25,205 nucleotides of DNA from the NCBI GenBank assembly GCA_022564695.1, contig JADFKX010000009.1:1-25205 (forward strand). Direction: 5' to 3'. Positions 14,355 through 21,692 of the stretch are shown here, piece by piece. The notes beneath the pieces were generated by a model. That model made no database searches. It was not told the origin of the DNA and worked only from the letters and a program-made list of their open reading frames with translations. Position 1 is the stretch's first letter; every line of letters starts with the position of its first letter. The position numbers and the translations under genes are program-made. The DNA comes from Chloroflexota bacterium (lineage in GTDB: Bacteria > Chloroflexota > Dehalococcoidia > SM23-28-2 > RBG-16-64-32).

Positions 14355-15068
14355 ATGCGTCTCGCTGTGGCGCCACTGCTGAGCTCCGCCTGGAGTCACG
14401 GCCTGGATCTGCTGTTCCCGCCTCGCTGCGTCAGTTGTGGTTCCTTTGGGGCGTTCCTCTGCGTGGCCTGCCTGAAGAAGATGCCGCGGGCGCAGCCGCC
14501 ACGTTGCCCGGTCTGCTGGATGCCGGGTAGCGTCGATACCTGTGGACGCTGCCGCGGCCGCCCGTTCGCCTTTGAGGCGGCCCGCTGTCCTTTCGTGTAC
14601 GCGGGCGTCGCCCGTGATGCGGTTCTCGCCCTTAAGTACCGCGGCGTCTCCGCCGTGGCCAGCGTGATGGCGCAGGCGATGGCGGACTGCCTGACGAACT
14701 GGCCGCCTAAGGAGGTGGTGGCGCTGGTGCCGGTGCCAATGGCGGGCCCGCGCCGTCGCAGCCGCGGCTACAACCAGTCGGAGACGCTGGCGCGGGAGCT
14801 GTCGAGGCTGAGCGGCCTGCCGGTGTTGAATGGCTTGCTTGTCCGGCAGAAGGCAGCGCCGCCTCAGGCCCGCGCCGCCGACGAGGCGGCCCGGCGCGCC
14901 AACGTGGCAGGCGCCTTCGCCGTCCGGCGGAGGGAAGATGTCAATGGGCCGCTGATCCTGGTGGATGACGTGATGACCAGCGGGGCCACGCTGGACGCCT
15001 GCGCGCTGGCATTGCGTGAGGGCGGGCACAGTTCGGTTTACGCCCTCACTTTCGCCCGCGAGGACTGA
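14355..15068 (+). CDS. comF: ComF family phosphoribosyltransferase-like protein
   Basis: The 237-residue protein begins with an LLFPPRCVSCG motif and eight cysteines in four pairs (25/28, 36/39, 51/54, 63/66), forming the double zinc-binding region of ComF. This is followed by FVYAGVARDAVLALKYRG (80-97), VPVPMAGPRRRSRGYNQSE (125-143) and the PRPP-loop motif ILVDDVMTSGAT (201-212). ComF proteins are needed for uptake of transforming DNA in naturally competent bacteria and occur far more widely; their enzymatic role is not settled. The length is usual for the family (about 230). It starts 4 nt after the S1P-lyase-like gene with no obvious Shine-Dalgarno, so it is probably translationally coupled. 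No other competence genes are in view. Confidence 0.93.
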   Translation: MRLAVAPLLSSAWSHGLDLLFPPRCVSCGSFGAFLCVACLKKMPRAQPPRCPVCWMPGSVDTCGRCRGRPFAFEAARCPFVYAGVARDAVLALKYRGVSAVASVMAQAMADCLTNWPPKEVVALVPVPMAGPRRRSRGYNQSETLARELSRLSGLPVLNGLLVRQKAAPPQARAADEAARRANVAGAFAVRRREDVNGPLILVDDVMTSGATLDACALALREGGHSSVYALTFARED

Positions 15069-15078
15069 GCATTTCTCC

Positions 15079-15107
15079 TTGCTGGGGTAGTAGTTCCGCC
15101 CTACAAT
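15079..15107 (+). promoter_or_regulatory. Promoter of the hpf operon
   Basis: TTGCTG (15079-15084), a 17-nt spacer and TACAAT (15102-15107). The predicted start is near 15114, about 34 nt before the hpf ATG; a GGGGGTGG Shine-Dalgarno region precedes the ATG. Confidence 0.6.
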
Positions 15108-15147
15108 AGAACGGTAAGGATAGGACACTCTTGGGGGTGGATTAAGT

Positions 15148-15711
15148 ATGGAGCTAATCTTCCGCGGCAAGCATCTGACCCTGGGGGAGGAGTTTCGCGA
15201 CTACGCCGACGTTAAGATCGGCCGGCTGGCCCGATACCTGCCGCTGGCCGAACACGCAATCGTAGATGTGCGGCGAGAGGCGAAAGGCTCGTCCGGCCGC
15301 TTCGTGGTGCAGGTCACCGTGAACGCCAACGGCACCTTTCTGCGTGCCGAGGAGCGGGCCGACGAGATGGAGACCGCCCTCGATGCGGTCAGCGACGTTC
15401 TCTCCCGTCAGATCAAACGCTTCAAGGAGAAGAAGCTCTACCGCAGCCATCGTCGCATGAACAAGAAGGCCCTCGACGCCGAAGCGGAGGGGGAGCCGGA
15501 CCTGCCCAGGGACACGGAGATCGTCTCCGGCCGCGTGGTGAGGCGTAAGCAGTTCGTCGTCAAGCCGATGACGGAGGCGGAGGCGATAGAGCAGATGGAG
15601 CTTCTTGGCCATAACTTCTTCTTGTTCCGAGACGACGACCGGCAGGAGTTGGCCCTCCTTTACCGCCGCCGCGGCGGGGACTACGGGCTCATCCTGCCCG
15701 AATCGTCGTGA
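15148..15711 (+). CDS. hpf: Long-form ribosome hibernation-promoting factor HPF
   Basis: The 187-residue protein has the two-domain plan of long HPF. The N-terminal domain (about 1-105) opens MELIFRGKHLTLGEEFRDYA and includes VDVRREAKGSSGRFVVQVTV and ADEMETALDAVSDVLSRQIKRFKEKK. A charged linker follows. The C-terminal dimerisation domain (about 125-187) has VVRRKQFVVKPMTEAEAIEQ, MELLGHNFFLFRDDD and LLYRRRGGDYGLILPE. Long HPF pairs inactive 70S ribosomes into 100S dimers in stationary phase. It has its own promoter at 15079. Its TGA stop overlaps the GTG start of the downstream PfkB kinase by 4 nt (GTGA), so the two are translationally coupled, a pairing not explained by function. Confidence 0.95.
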   Translation: MELIFRGKHLTLGEEFRDYADVKIGRLARYLPLAEHAIVDVRREAKGSSGRFVVQVTVNANGTFLRAEERADEMETALDAVSDVLSRQIKRFKEKKLYRSHRRMNKKALDAEAEGEPDLPRDTEIVSGRVVRRKQFVVKPMTEAEAIEQMELLGHNFFLFRDDDRQELALLYRRRGGDYGLILPESS

Positions 15712-16667
15712 TCTACACCGTCACTCTCAACCCCGCTATCGATCAGACCCTGGTGCTGGAGCGCTTCGTTGCCGGGGACACGTTGCGGGTCAAGTCCAGC
15801 CGGTTCGACCCAGGCGGCAAGGGGATAAACGTCTCGCGGGTGGTGCGGGAGCTGGGAGGCGAGAGCATCGCTATGGGGTTCGCGCCGGGCGGCCTCGGTC
15901 GCTATATCGAGCAAACGCTGAAGGCTCAGGGGATCGAGTGCGACTTCGTTCATACCAAGGGAGAGGCTCGTACCAACATCACCATCATTGACGAATCGCG
16001 TCACATGCACACGATTCTCAGCGATCCTGGCCCGCAGACGGATGACCGCTTCGCGGAGCAGCTGCTGTCCAAGCTGCGGAAACGGTTGCGCGCCGACGAC
16101 TGGCTGGTGGTGGCGGGCAGCATTCCACCCCCGCTTTCTCCCGATATCTACGCCGAGATAATTACCCTGGCGCGTGAGAACTGGGTGCATACGGTGCTGG
16201 ACGCTGACGGCCCGGCGCTGGTCGTTGGAGTTGCCGCCAGGCCGGAGATGGTTAAGGGTAACCGTCGCGAGTTGGAGCGCTTGCTGGGCTGTCGCCTGAG
16301 CGACGAGAAGTCCACGCTGGAGGCCGCAGGGGTCCTCCGGGGGATGGATATCCGGATGGCTGTTGTGACCCGCGGTCGCGAGGGCGCCGTGGCGGTGTGC
16401 GATGAGGGATCCTTCCGCAGCGTCGCCCCTCGCGTGCGGGCGGTGAGCGCCGTCGGATCGGGTGACGGTTTTCTGGCTGGGATAGTGCTCTCTCTCAGCC
16501 GCGGCGACGATATGGAGGATGCGCTCCGGTTGGGCGTCGCGGCCGGCACCGCCTGCGTTCTCACGCCGGGGACGGAGCTGTGCCGTCGCCGCGAAGTAGA
16601 TATCCTTCAGCCGCGCGTCAAGGTGCAGCGCATAGAGTCGCAGCCGGCTCTGGCGCAGGGGTCCTGA
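15708..16667 (+). CDS. PfkB-family sugar-phosphate kinase (1-phosphofructokinase-like)
   Basis: GTG 15708 overlaps the hpf stop. The 319-residue protein starts IYTVTLNPAID, the hallmark of the 1-phosphofructokinase / tagatose-6-phosphate kinase branch (FruK, LacC, PfkB). It has the first PfkB signature region GGKGINVSRVVRELGG (36-51) and TNITIID. VVAGSIPP follows at 134-141, KGNRRELERLLG (183-194) next, and the catalytic loop AVGSGDGFLAGI (248-259) with Asp253, where many homologues read GAGD. It phosphorylates a sugar phosphate with ATP. The choice between fructose-1-phosphate, fructose-6-phosphate and tagatose-6-phosphate cannot be made; there is no PTS gene nearby to favour fructose. The C-terminal 15-20 residues are unconserved. 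The next gene starts 2 nt after the stop. Confidence 0.93.
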   Translation: MIYTVTLNPAIDQTLVLERFVAGDTLRVKSSRFDPGGKGINVSRVVRELGGESIAMGFAPGGLGRYIEQTLKAQGIECDFVHTKGEARTNITIIDESRHMHTILSDPGPQTDDRFAEQLLSKLRKRLRADDWLVVAGSIPPPLSPDIYAEIITLARENWVHTVLDADGPALVVGVAARPEMVKGNRRELERLLGCRLSDEKSTLEAAGVLRGMDIRMAVVTRGREGAVAVCDEGSFRSVAPRVRAVSAVGSGDGFLAGIVLSLSRGDDMEDALRLGVAAGTACVLTPGTELCRRREVDILQPRVKVQRIESQPALAQGS

Positions 16668-16669
16668 GC

Positions 16670-17782
16670 GTGGCGCCGCCACGGCCGGCGCTGGTAGTCT
16701 TTCTCGGCGGCCTGGGCGATAGCCCGGTCGAGGGTATGGTGGCGGGCGCCCGCACGGCCGCTACCCTGGACAGCATTCAGGTCGCGCTCAGCGGCGGACG
16801 CTACGAAGGAGTCGTCCTCGTCACCGATGGCCTGGCGGAGCTGCCAGAGCTGCCCGCCGGCGTGACAGTGGACGTGGATAGCGGGCCTTTCCACTTCGGC
16901 TCTCGCCTGGCGGAGGTCGTTCGGAGGCATGACCTGGAGCGCGTCGTCTACTTAGGTGGAGGCAGCCTGCCCCTTCTGGGCGTCGACGGGTTCGGCGAGG
17001 TCGCCGAGGCGCTGTCAGAGGGCGAAGTCGTCGTCACCAACAACCACTTCTCGTCTGACCTGGTGGCGTTTCCCGCCGGGGCGCTGGCGCGAATAGAGCC
17101 GCCGGATAGCGATAACCGCCTGGCCCGTGCCCTCAGTGAGGAGGCGGGCCTCCCCGTCCGCGCTCTCCCCCGCACCGTTGCCACCCAGATGGACATTGAT
17201 GGGCCCGCGGACCTGGCGGTTCTTGCCTTGACAGGGGAGGGCGGCCCCCGCCTTCGGGAGTACCTGACGGCGTTGGAGCTTGACCTCGATCGCTACGGGC
17301 GGGTTCTCCCCCTGCTCACGGACCGCTCGGCCCAGATCACGGTCGCCGGGCGGGTAGGGAGCCACGCCTGGCGGTACCTGGAGGGGGAGACCGCCTGCCG
17401 TGTGCGCCTGTTCGCCGAGGAGCGAGGGATGGAGGCCGACGGCCGTGCTGCGGCAGGGAAAGCCCGCTCGCTTTTGGGCTTCTTCCTGGAGGAGGTGGGT
17501 CCCCAGCGTACCTTCGGCGCTCTGGCCGAGCTGGGCGATGCCGCTATCATCGATACTCGCGTCCTCCTCGCCCATCTCCGGCTCGAAACCACCCGCTCCG
17601 ATCGCTTCCTTTCGGACCTGGGCCGCTGGCAGGAGGTTCGCGAGCCGCTCTTGCGCGACTTCACGCGCGCCGCAGCGGAGACGTCGATACCGGTGCTGTT
17701 AGGGGGTCACTCCCTGGTCTGCGGCGGCCTCATGGCTCTGAACGAGTTCGCCTGGCGCCAGCGGGAGCGGGGGTGCGATTGA
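16670..17782 (+). CDS. Unknown protein with nucleotidyltransferase-like N-terminal half
   Basis: GTG 16670 is chosen: it is 2 nt after the kinase stop, with AGGGG about 10 nt upstream, and just precedes ALVVFLGGLGDSPVEGMV. An upstream ATG at 16580 would overlap the kinase by 88 nt. The product has 370 residues. I do not recognise a named family. The first 200 residues suggest a degenerate MobA/CofC-like nucleotidyltransferase fold: repeated beta strands (GVVLVTDG, VVYLGGGSLPLL, EVVVTNNH) and QMDIDGPADLAVLAL (189-203 region), which resembles the DIDTPEDL motif of those enzymes. The second half (TVAGRVGSHAWRYLE, FAEERGMEA, ARSLLGFFLEEVG, AAIIDTRVLLAHLRL, VLLGGHSLVCGGLMAL) has an unknown fold with conserved-looking Gly/His segments. 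It is probably co-transcribed with hpf and the kinase. Confidence 0.7.
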   Translation: MAPPRPALVVFLGGLGDSPVEGMVAGARTAATLDSIQVALSGGRYEGVVLVTDGLAELPELPAGVTVDVDSGPFHFGSRLAEVVRRHDLERVVYLGGGSLPLLGVDGFGEVAEALSEGEVVVTNNHFSSDLVAFPAGALARIEPPDSDNRLARALSEEAGLPVRALPRTVATQMDIDGPADLAVLALTGEGGPRLREYLTALELDLDRYGRVLPLLTDRSAQITVAGRVGSHAWRYLEGETACRVRLFAEERGMEADGRAAAGKARSLLGFFLEEVGPQRTFGALAELGDAAIIDTRVLLAHLRLETTRSDRFLSDLGRWQEVREPLLRDFTRAAAETSIPVLLGGHSLVCGGLMALNEFAWRQRERGCD

Positions 17783-17808
17783 CGGCCCGTTATCAGCGGC
17801 GCTAAACT
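17779..17808 (+). promoter_or_regulatory. Promoter of glyA
   Basis: TTGACG (17779-17784), an 18-nt spacer and TAAACT (17803-17808), overlapping the end of the preceding gene. The predicted start is near 17815, leaving a leader of about 135 nt before the glyA ATG. Confidence 0.6.
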
Positions 17809-17865
17809 GGATTCGGTACAGATAGGAGCGAATCGACTTCAACGTCCCGTATTCTCGAACCGGAA

Positions 17866-17930
17866 GTGAGGCAGCGGCGATCCCGTACGGCGGGGAGCGC
17901 TGCCTCACATCATTTTCGGCGCGATCGCCG
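17866..17930 (+). ncRNA. Structured glyA leader (possible cis-regulatory RNA)
   Basis: GTGAGGCAGCG (17866-17876) and CGCTGCCTCAC (17898-17908) form a perfect 11-bp stem around a 21-nt loop that itself contains CCCG/CGGG (17882-17885 / 17891-17894). ATCATTTT follows the stem, and CGGCG-CGAT-CGCCG (17917-17930) makes a second hairpin just before the glyA ribosome-binding region. The large stem followed by a short T-run could terminate or attenuate glyA transcription. glyA is often controlled by riboswitches, but I cannot fit this to a known class: GGGGAGCG as in the ZTP class is present, but its other conserved blocks are not. Confidence 0.4.
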
Positions 17931-17949
17931 GCAGGTCAGGGGTGATGGT

Positions 17950-19212
17950 ATGGGCGCACTAGAGCAGACCGATCCTGAGATAGTAAAACTCATTCGCCAG
18001 GAGCAACGCTACCAGGTGGAGACGTTGCGCCTTATCCCGTCTGAGAACTACACTTCGGCGGCGGTGATGGAGGCCCAGGGCTCTGTGCTCACCAACAAGT
18101 ACTCGGAAGGGTACCCAGGCAAGCGCTACTACGAGGGTCAACGCTACATCGATAAACTGGAGACGGTGGTGCAGGAGCGGGCCAAGGCGCTGTTCCACAT
18201 GGAGCACGCTAACGTGCAGCCTTACTCCGGCTCTCCGGCCAACATGGCCGTCTATTACGCCCTTCTGGAGCCCGGCGACGCCATCATGGGTATGGCCTTG
18301 CCTCATGGCGGACATCTCACCCATGGATGGAACGTCAGCTTCTCCGCCCGTTTCTACCGCGCGGTGCAGTACAGCGTGGACCCTAAGACCCATCTCATCG
18401 ACTACGATCAACTGCGGGAGCTGGCACGCAGCGAAAGGCCTAAGATCATCGTCGCCGGCGCCACCGCTTACCCCCGTCAGTTCGACTTCCAGGCCTTCGG
18501 CGATATCGCCCGTGAGGTGGGCGCCTACTTCATGGCCGACATCGCCCACATCGCCGGTCTCGTCGTCGCCGGCGCTCACCCGGACCCAGCCCCGCATGCC
18601 GATGTCATCACGACGACGACTCACAAGACCTTGCGCGGCCCCCGCGGCGCCATGATCCTCTGCCGTGCAGAACTCGCTGATCGCATCGATCGCGCCGTCT
18701 TCCCGGCCCTCCAGGGCGGACCCCATAATCACACCACCGCCGCCATAGGTGTGGCCCTGGCAGAGGCGGCGACCCCCGCCTTCCGCGATTACGGTCAGCA
18801 GGTGGTGCGCAACGCCAAAGCTCTGGCTGCGGAGCTGCTGGAGCGGGGTTTCACCCTTGTTAGCGGTGGCACTGACACCCACCTGATCTTGATAGACCTG
18901 ACGAATAAAGAGGTCATCGCTAAGAAAGCCGCGCGGGCGTTGGACCGGGCGGGCATCGTCTGTAACTACAACACTGTCCCCTACGATCCACGCAAACCTT
19001 TCAGCCCCAGCGGTATTCGCATCGGCACGCCCTCTGTGACGTCGCGCGGCATGGGTGAGGAGGAGATGCGCCGGATCGGCGCGCTGTTCTCTGCCGCGTT
19101 GGATAACGTGGAGGATGAAGAGGCGCTGCAGCGCATCGCGGTTGAGGTGCGGGAGATGGCGGAGGCGTTTCCTGCCCCCGGCATTACAGACCGAATGGCC
19201 GTCGGGGCCTGA
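17950..19212 (+). CDS. glyA: Serine hydroxymethyltransferase
   Basis: ATG 17950 gives 420 residues, the usual bacterial length; an open frame back to 17866 covers only the structured leader. The enzyme is PLP-dependent and converts serine and tetrahydrofolate to glycine and 5,10-methylene-tetrahydrofolate, feeding purine and thymidylate synthesis. Visible motifs: LRLIPSENYTSAAVMEAQGS (26-45), TNKYSEGYPGKRYYEG (48-63), NVQPYSGSPANMAVYYALL (88-106), MADIAHIAGLVVAG (195-208), and the PLP signature TTTTHKTLRGPRG (221-233) with Lys226, then FPALQGGPHNH. AGGGG precedes the start by a few nucleotides. It has its own promoter and leader, separate from the ribosomal operon that follows. Confidence 0.97.
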   Translation: MGALEQTDPEIVKLIRQEQRYQVETLRLIPSENYTSAAVMEAQGSVLTNKYSEGYPGKRYYEGQRYIDKLETVVQERAKALFHMEHANVQPYSGSPANMAVYYALLEPGDAIMGMALPHGGHLTHGWNVSFSARFYRAVQYSVDPKTHLIDYDQLRELARSERPKIIVAGATAYPRQFDFQAFGDIAREVGAYFMADIAHIAGLVVAGAHPDPAPHADVITTTTHKTLRGPRGAMILCRAELADRIDRAVFPALQGGPHNHTTAAIGVALAEAATPAFRDYGQQVVRNAKALAAELLERGFTLVSGGTDTHLILIDLTNKEVIAKKAARALDRAGIVCNYNTVPYDPRKPFSPSGIRIGTPSVTSRGMGEEEMRRIGALFSAALDNVEDEEALQRIAVEVREMAEAFPAPGITDRMAVGA

Positions 19213-19230
19213 ACCAGCGCCGGCGCTTGC

Positions 19231-19259
19231 TTGTTGGCGTCTATGCTGCATGTTATAAT
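19231..19259 (+). promoter_or_regulatory. Promoter of the rpsF-ssb-rpsR operon
   Basis: TTGTTG (19231-19236), a 17-nt spacer and a perfect TATAAT (19254-19259), with an extended TG at 19251-19252. The predicted start is near 19266, with a leader of about 65 nt containing a small GGCG-GAG-CGCC hairpin (within 19290-19301). In several bacteria this leader binds S6:S18 for autoregulation; I could not confirm that motif here. Confidence 0.7.
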
Positions 19260-19331
19260 CCCGTTTGCCTGTGGGAGGTTGCCCGCGAAGGCGGAGCGCC
19301 CCGTGTTTGTTCCTAGACATCTGGAGGTTTC

Positions 19332-19619
19332 TTGCGCGATTACGAACTAGTGATGATAGTGAGCCCGGAGGTGGAGGACGATGCTGTTTCGTCCACAGTG
19401 GAGCGGGTGCAGCAGTTCATCACTGAGCAGGGTGGTCAGGTCAAGGAGGTAACTCCCTGGGGCCGCCGTAGGCTGGCCTACGCCATTGACAAGCACCGGG
19501 AGGGCAGCTACGTGGTGGCGCAACTCAGCCTTGACCCTCAACGCCTGCAAGCTCTTGAGAATAATCTGAAATTAGCGGATGACGTCATTAGGCACCTGGT
19601 GGTGAAACTGGAAGAGTAG
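19332..19619 (+). CDS. rpsF: Ribosomal protein bS6
   Basis: The 95-residue protein uses a TTG start at 19332, with GGAGG (19323-19327) 4 nt upstream; no ATG or GTG fits the family N-terminus. The sequence RDYELVMIVSPEVEDDAVSS, with TPWGRRRLAYAI (41-52 region), KHREGSYVVAQL and DDVIRHLVVKLEE, is a full bS6 of normal length. bS6 binds bS18 on the central domain of 16S rRNA. It is the first gene of rpsF-ssb-rpsR, a standard bacterial order, with the next gene 22 nt downstream. The rare start codon may lower expression relative to the strong promoter. Confidence 0.96.
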   Translation: MRDYELVMIVSPEVEDDAVSSTVERVQQFITEQGGQVKEVTPWGRRRLAYAIDKHREGSYVVAQLSLDPQRLQALENNLKLADDVIRHLVVKLEE

Positions 19620-19641
19620 TAGGTCCCGAAAGGAGGGGGAG

Positions 19642-20058
19642 ATGGCCGGCCTGAACAAAGTGATGATAATTGGGAACCTGGGAGCGGATCCTGAGATGCG
19701 CTACACTGCGGACGGCAACGCCCTCACCAGCTTTCGGGTAGCTGCCAGCCGCAACTACAGCACTCCGGATGGTGAGCGGCGTGAGGAGACGGAATGGTTC
19801 TCGGTGGTCGCCTGGCGTAAGCTGGCGGAGCAGTGCAGCCAGTTTCTGCAGAAGGGCCGCCGGGTGTACGTAGAGGGCCGCCTGCGGACGCGCTCTTGGG
19901 ATACCCCTGAGGGCCAGAAACGCTATCGCACAGAGGTGGTCGCGGACAAGGTGCTGTTTCTGGACAGCCGGGGCGGCGCGCCGCTGCCGGAGGAGCAAGG
20001 TGAGGGCGAACCGGCCGTATCCGCGCCCGCAGAAGCCGAAGAGATACCGTTCGAGTAA
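19642..20058 (+). CDS. ssb: Single-stranded DNA-binding protein
   Basis: The 138-residue protein begins MAGLNKVMIIGNLGADPEMR, with an OB fold containing TSFRVAASRNY, TEWFSVVAWRKLAEQCSQFL, GRRVYVEGRLRTRSW and VVADKVLFLDSR. It ends EEIPFE, close to the acidic DDIPF tip through which SSB recruits replication and repair partners, although one extra Glu follows the Phe. The linker is short (about 30 residues), so the protein is on the small side for a tetrameric SSB. AAGGAGGGGGAG just before the ATG is the strongest Shine-Dalgarno of the operon. It lies between rpsF and rpsR, as in most bacteria. Confidence 0.97.
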   Translation: MAGLNKVMIIGNLGADPEMRYTADGNALTSFRVAASRNYSTPDGERREETEWFSVVAWRKLAEQCSQFLQKGRRVYVEGRLRTRSWDTPEGQKRYRTEVVADKVLFLDSRGGAPLPEEQGEGEPAVSAPAEAEEIPFE

Positions 20059-20064
20059 GGAAGC

Positions 20065-20538
20065 ATGGAAACAGATAAAGAGCAAGAGACGGAGCAGGAA
20101 CAGCCTGTCGCTGAGCAGGCGGAGGCAGCCGAACCCGCTGCTGCAGTTGCACCCGCACCCGCTGCTGCAGTTGCACCCGCACCCGCTGGCGCACCCGCAC
20201 CCGCTGTCGCACCCGCACCAGCACCAGCGCCAGCTGGAGGGCGTCCTGCTCCCCGGCAACGGGATATGGAGAACCAGGACCGGCCGCGGCACCGCGGCCG
20301 GGGACGCCGGCGTCCCTGCGTCATGTGCGTGGAAAAGATGACGTTTATAGACTATAAGGACTTCAACTTTCTGAGGCGCTTCGTCTCAGACCGCGGGCGC
20401 ATAGATACGCGGCGCAAGACGGGGACCTGCGCCAAGCACCAGCGGGCACTGGCGCAGGCGATCAAACGGGCGCGTCATCTGGCGCTGCTCCCTTACACGG
20501 CGGAACACGTCCGTATGGGGGTGACTTCGTTCCGGTAG
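20065..20538 (+). CDS. rpsR: Ribosomal protein bS18 with an Ala/Pro-rich N-terminal extension
   Basis: Residues about 80-157 are a normal bS18: RRPCVMCVEKMTFIDYKDFN, LRRFVSDRGRIDTRRKTGTC, AKHQRALAQAIKRARHLALL and PYTAEH. CVMC plus C-AKH make it a zinc-binding (C+) form. bS18 pairs with bS6 on the small subunit. The usual length is about 75-95, so the 80-residue N-terminal extension is unusual: an acidic Glu/Gln start, then APAP-type repeats, then a basic RPRHRGRGRRR segment. The extension start at 20065 has AAGGAAG just upstream, 6 nt after ssb. The alternative ATG at 20266 would give a standard-length protein of 90 residues but has a poor ribosome-binding site. Confidence 0.93.
   Translation: METDKEQETEQEQPVAEQAEAAEPAAAVAPAPAAAVAPAPAGAPAPAVAPAPAPAPAGGRPAPRQRDMENQDRPRHRGRGRRRPCVMCVEKMTFIDYKDFNFLRRFVSDRGRIDTRRKTGTCAKHQRALAQAIKRARHLALLPYTAEHVRMGVTSFR
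20137..20225 (+). repeat. Ala/Pro-coding tandem repeats in rpsR
   Basis: Two identical 24-bp units (20137-20160, 20161-20184; AAAVAPAP) are followed by two shorter 18-bp variants (20185-20202, 20203-20220), each ending in CACCCGCACCM. All are multiples of three and code the extended bS18 N-terminus. They probably arose by replication slippage. Confidence 0.88.
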
Positions 20539-20568
20539 CGTCGGCCCATGCCCCACATCGGGGCGACG
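20539..20568 (+). terminator. Weak hairpin between rpsR and the isomerase gene
   Basis: GCCCC-ACATC-GGGGC (20550-20564), with CGTC/GACG flanks (20539-20542 / 20565-20568). There is no T-run after it, so it would at most attenuate or mark an RNA-processing point. Confidence 0.25.
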
Positions 20569-20617
20569 CTGGATCCCGATATGTTTCCCCTGCCTAGTCA
20601 GCGGAAGGATACGGCGC

Positions 20618-21679
20618 GTGCCTAAGAAGCGCCGCCAGGCGAAGATACCCACGCCCGCCTGGGACCGCCCCAGAGGCGCCATTGGCAGCCGCGTTCTAGG
20701 ACGCGGCTTTCAATTCTACGGTGCCGTTGTCATCAGCATGCTTATCGGCTTAGCACTGGCTATTGTCGGCTATGCATTTCTTGCCGATTATCTGGAGACC
20801 CAGGGTCGCCCCGGATCTACCGCTTTACAGATCGATGACACCCGTTACCGGCTGGACCACTTCACAAACCGCCTGAAGATGTATGTAGACCAGAACGGTG
20901 GACCGGGGGTTGTCGATCAGATCACCGCTTTGTCCCAGGTCCCCGCCCTCCTGATCCAGGAGGAGATAGTGCGCCGCTTCGCGGGCGAGTTCGACATTAC
21001 CGCCAGCGAAGAGGAGATACTGCAGGAGATCGCCATCCGCTTGGGCATCGCCGCCGACGACGAAACCTTCGATGTCGTTTTCCAGCAGGAGCTGGCCCGC
21101 AACGGCCTCTCCGAGTTGGAATTTCACGATATGATTGCGGCCTTGGTTCTCCAGAACAAGCTGCTGGAGATGTTTGAGGCTGAGCTCCCCCCATCGGCGG
21201 AGTCCGTACGCTACCGCCAGATTCTGGTCAGCACGGATGAGATGGCAGAGGAGATTAGGGACAAGATAGAAGCGGGCGAGGATTTTTCTGCCCTGGCTGC
21301 CGAGAACTCCCTAGATGTGGAGACTAGGGACAGCGGCGGCGAAGTGGGCTGGTTGCCGAGAGGCGTGTTGGACGCCTCTACGGAGGAGTTGGTGTTTGCA
21401 CTGGAGCCCAACGAGATCACGACGATTCCCCTTCCACAGGGCGTGGTCGTCATAGAGATGCAGGAGAAGGCTGAAGACCGCGAAGTTGAGGAAATCCAGA
21501 GAGCCCCGCTGGCCAACGGCGCCTTGGCGGACTGGGTCCAGGAGAAGAGGGAGACCCTGGACATCGTGATCAGCGTTGTCCCGGGGGCAGACAACTACGA
21601 TCAAAAGAAGGCTGAGTGGGCCGTCGACCGCGCCTACACCCAACAAACGGTCCCGGTTACAGGAGGTCAAGGGGGCTAG
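20618..21679 (+). CDS. Membrane-anchored parvulin-type peptidyl-prolyl isomerase (SurA/PrsA-like)
   Basis: GTG 20618 has GGAAGGA about 8 nt upstream and gives 353 residues. A basic cytoplasmic N-terminus (PKKRRQAK) leads into one transmembrane helix (about 34-56), so the bulk is outside the cytoplasm. Residues 65-190 look like the SurA_N chaperone region (IDDTRYRLDHFTNRLK, LIQEEIVRRFAGEFDITASE). The rotamase domain (about 197-282) shows VRYRQILVSTDEMAEEIRDKIEAGEDFSALAAENSLD split by the family's loop, then GGEVGWLPRGVLD and PNEITTIPLPQGVVVIEM. It probably folds secreted proteins. The usual parvulin His in RHILV is Gln here (RQILV), so activity may be reduced and chaperoning dominant. hom follows 13 nt downstream. 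Confidence 0.88.
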   Translation: MPKKRRQAKIPTPAWDRPRGAIGSRVLGRGFQFYGAVVISMLIGLALAIVGYAFLADYLETQGRPGSTALQIDDTRYRLDHFTNRLKMYVDQNGGPGVVDQITALSQVPALLIQEEIVRRFAGEFDITASEEEILQEIAIRLGIAADDETFDVVFQQELARNGLSELEFHDMIAALVLQNKLLEMFEAELPPSAESVRYRQILVSTDEMAEEIRDKIEAGEDFSALAAENSLDVETRDSGGEVGWLPRGVLDASTEELVFALEPNEITTIPLPQGVVVIEMQEKAEDREVEEIQRAPLANGALADWVQEKRETLDIVISVVPGADNYDQKKAEWAVDRAYTQQTVPVTGGQGG

Positions 21680-21692
21680 CGGTGGTGGTGCG

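Noticed and set aside
17866..17945. ZTP (pfl) riboswitch upstream of glyA
   Set aside because: GGGGAGCG is present, but the GUGACUGGCG block and the CCGCCUGGGCA 3' block are not, and the 11-bp stem uses bases that should be unpaired.
17959..19320. Long antisense open frame (453 codons) opposite glyA
   Set aside because: It is a GC-rich shadow of a well-conserved gene, with no Shine-Dalgarno or family motif.
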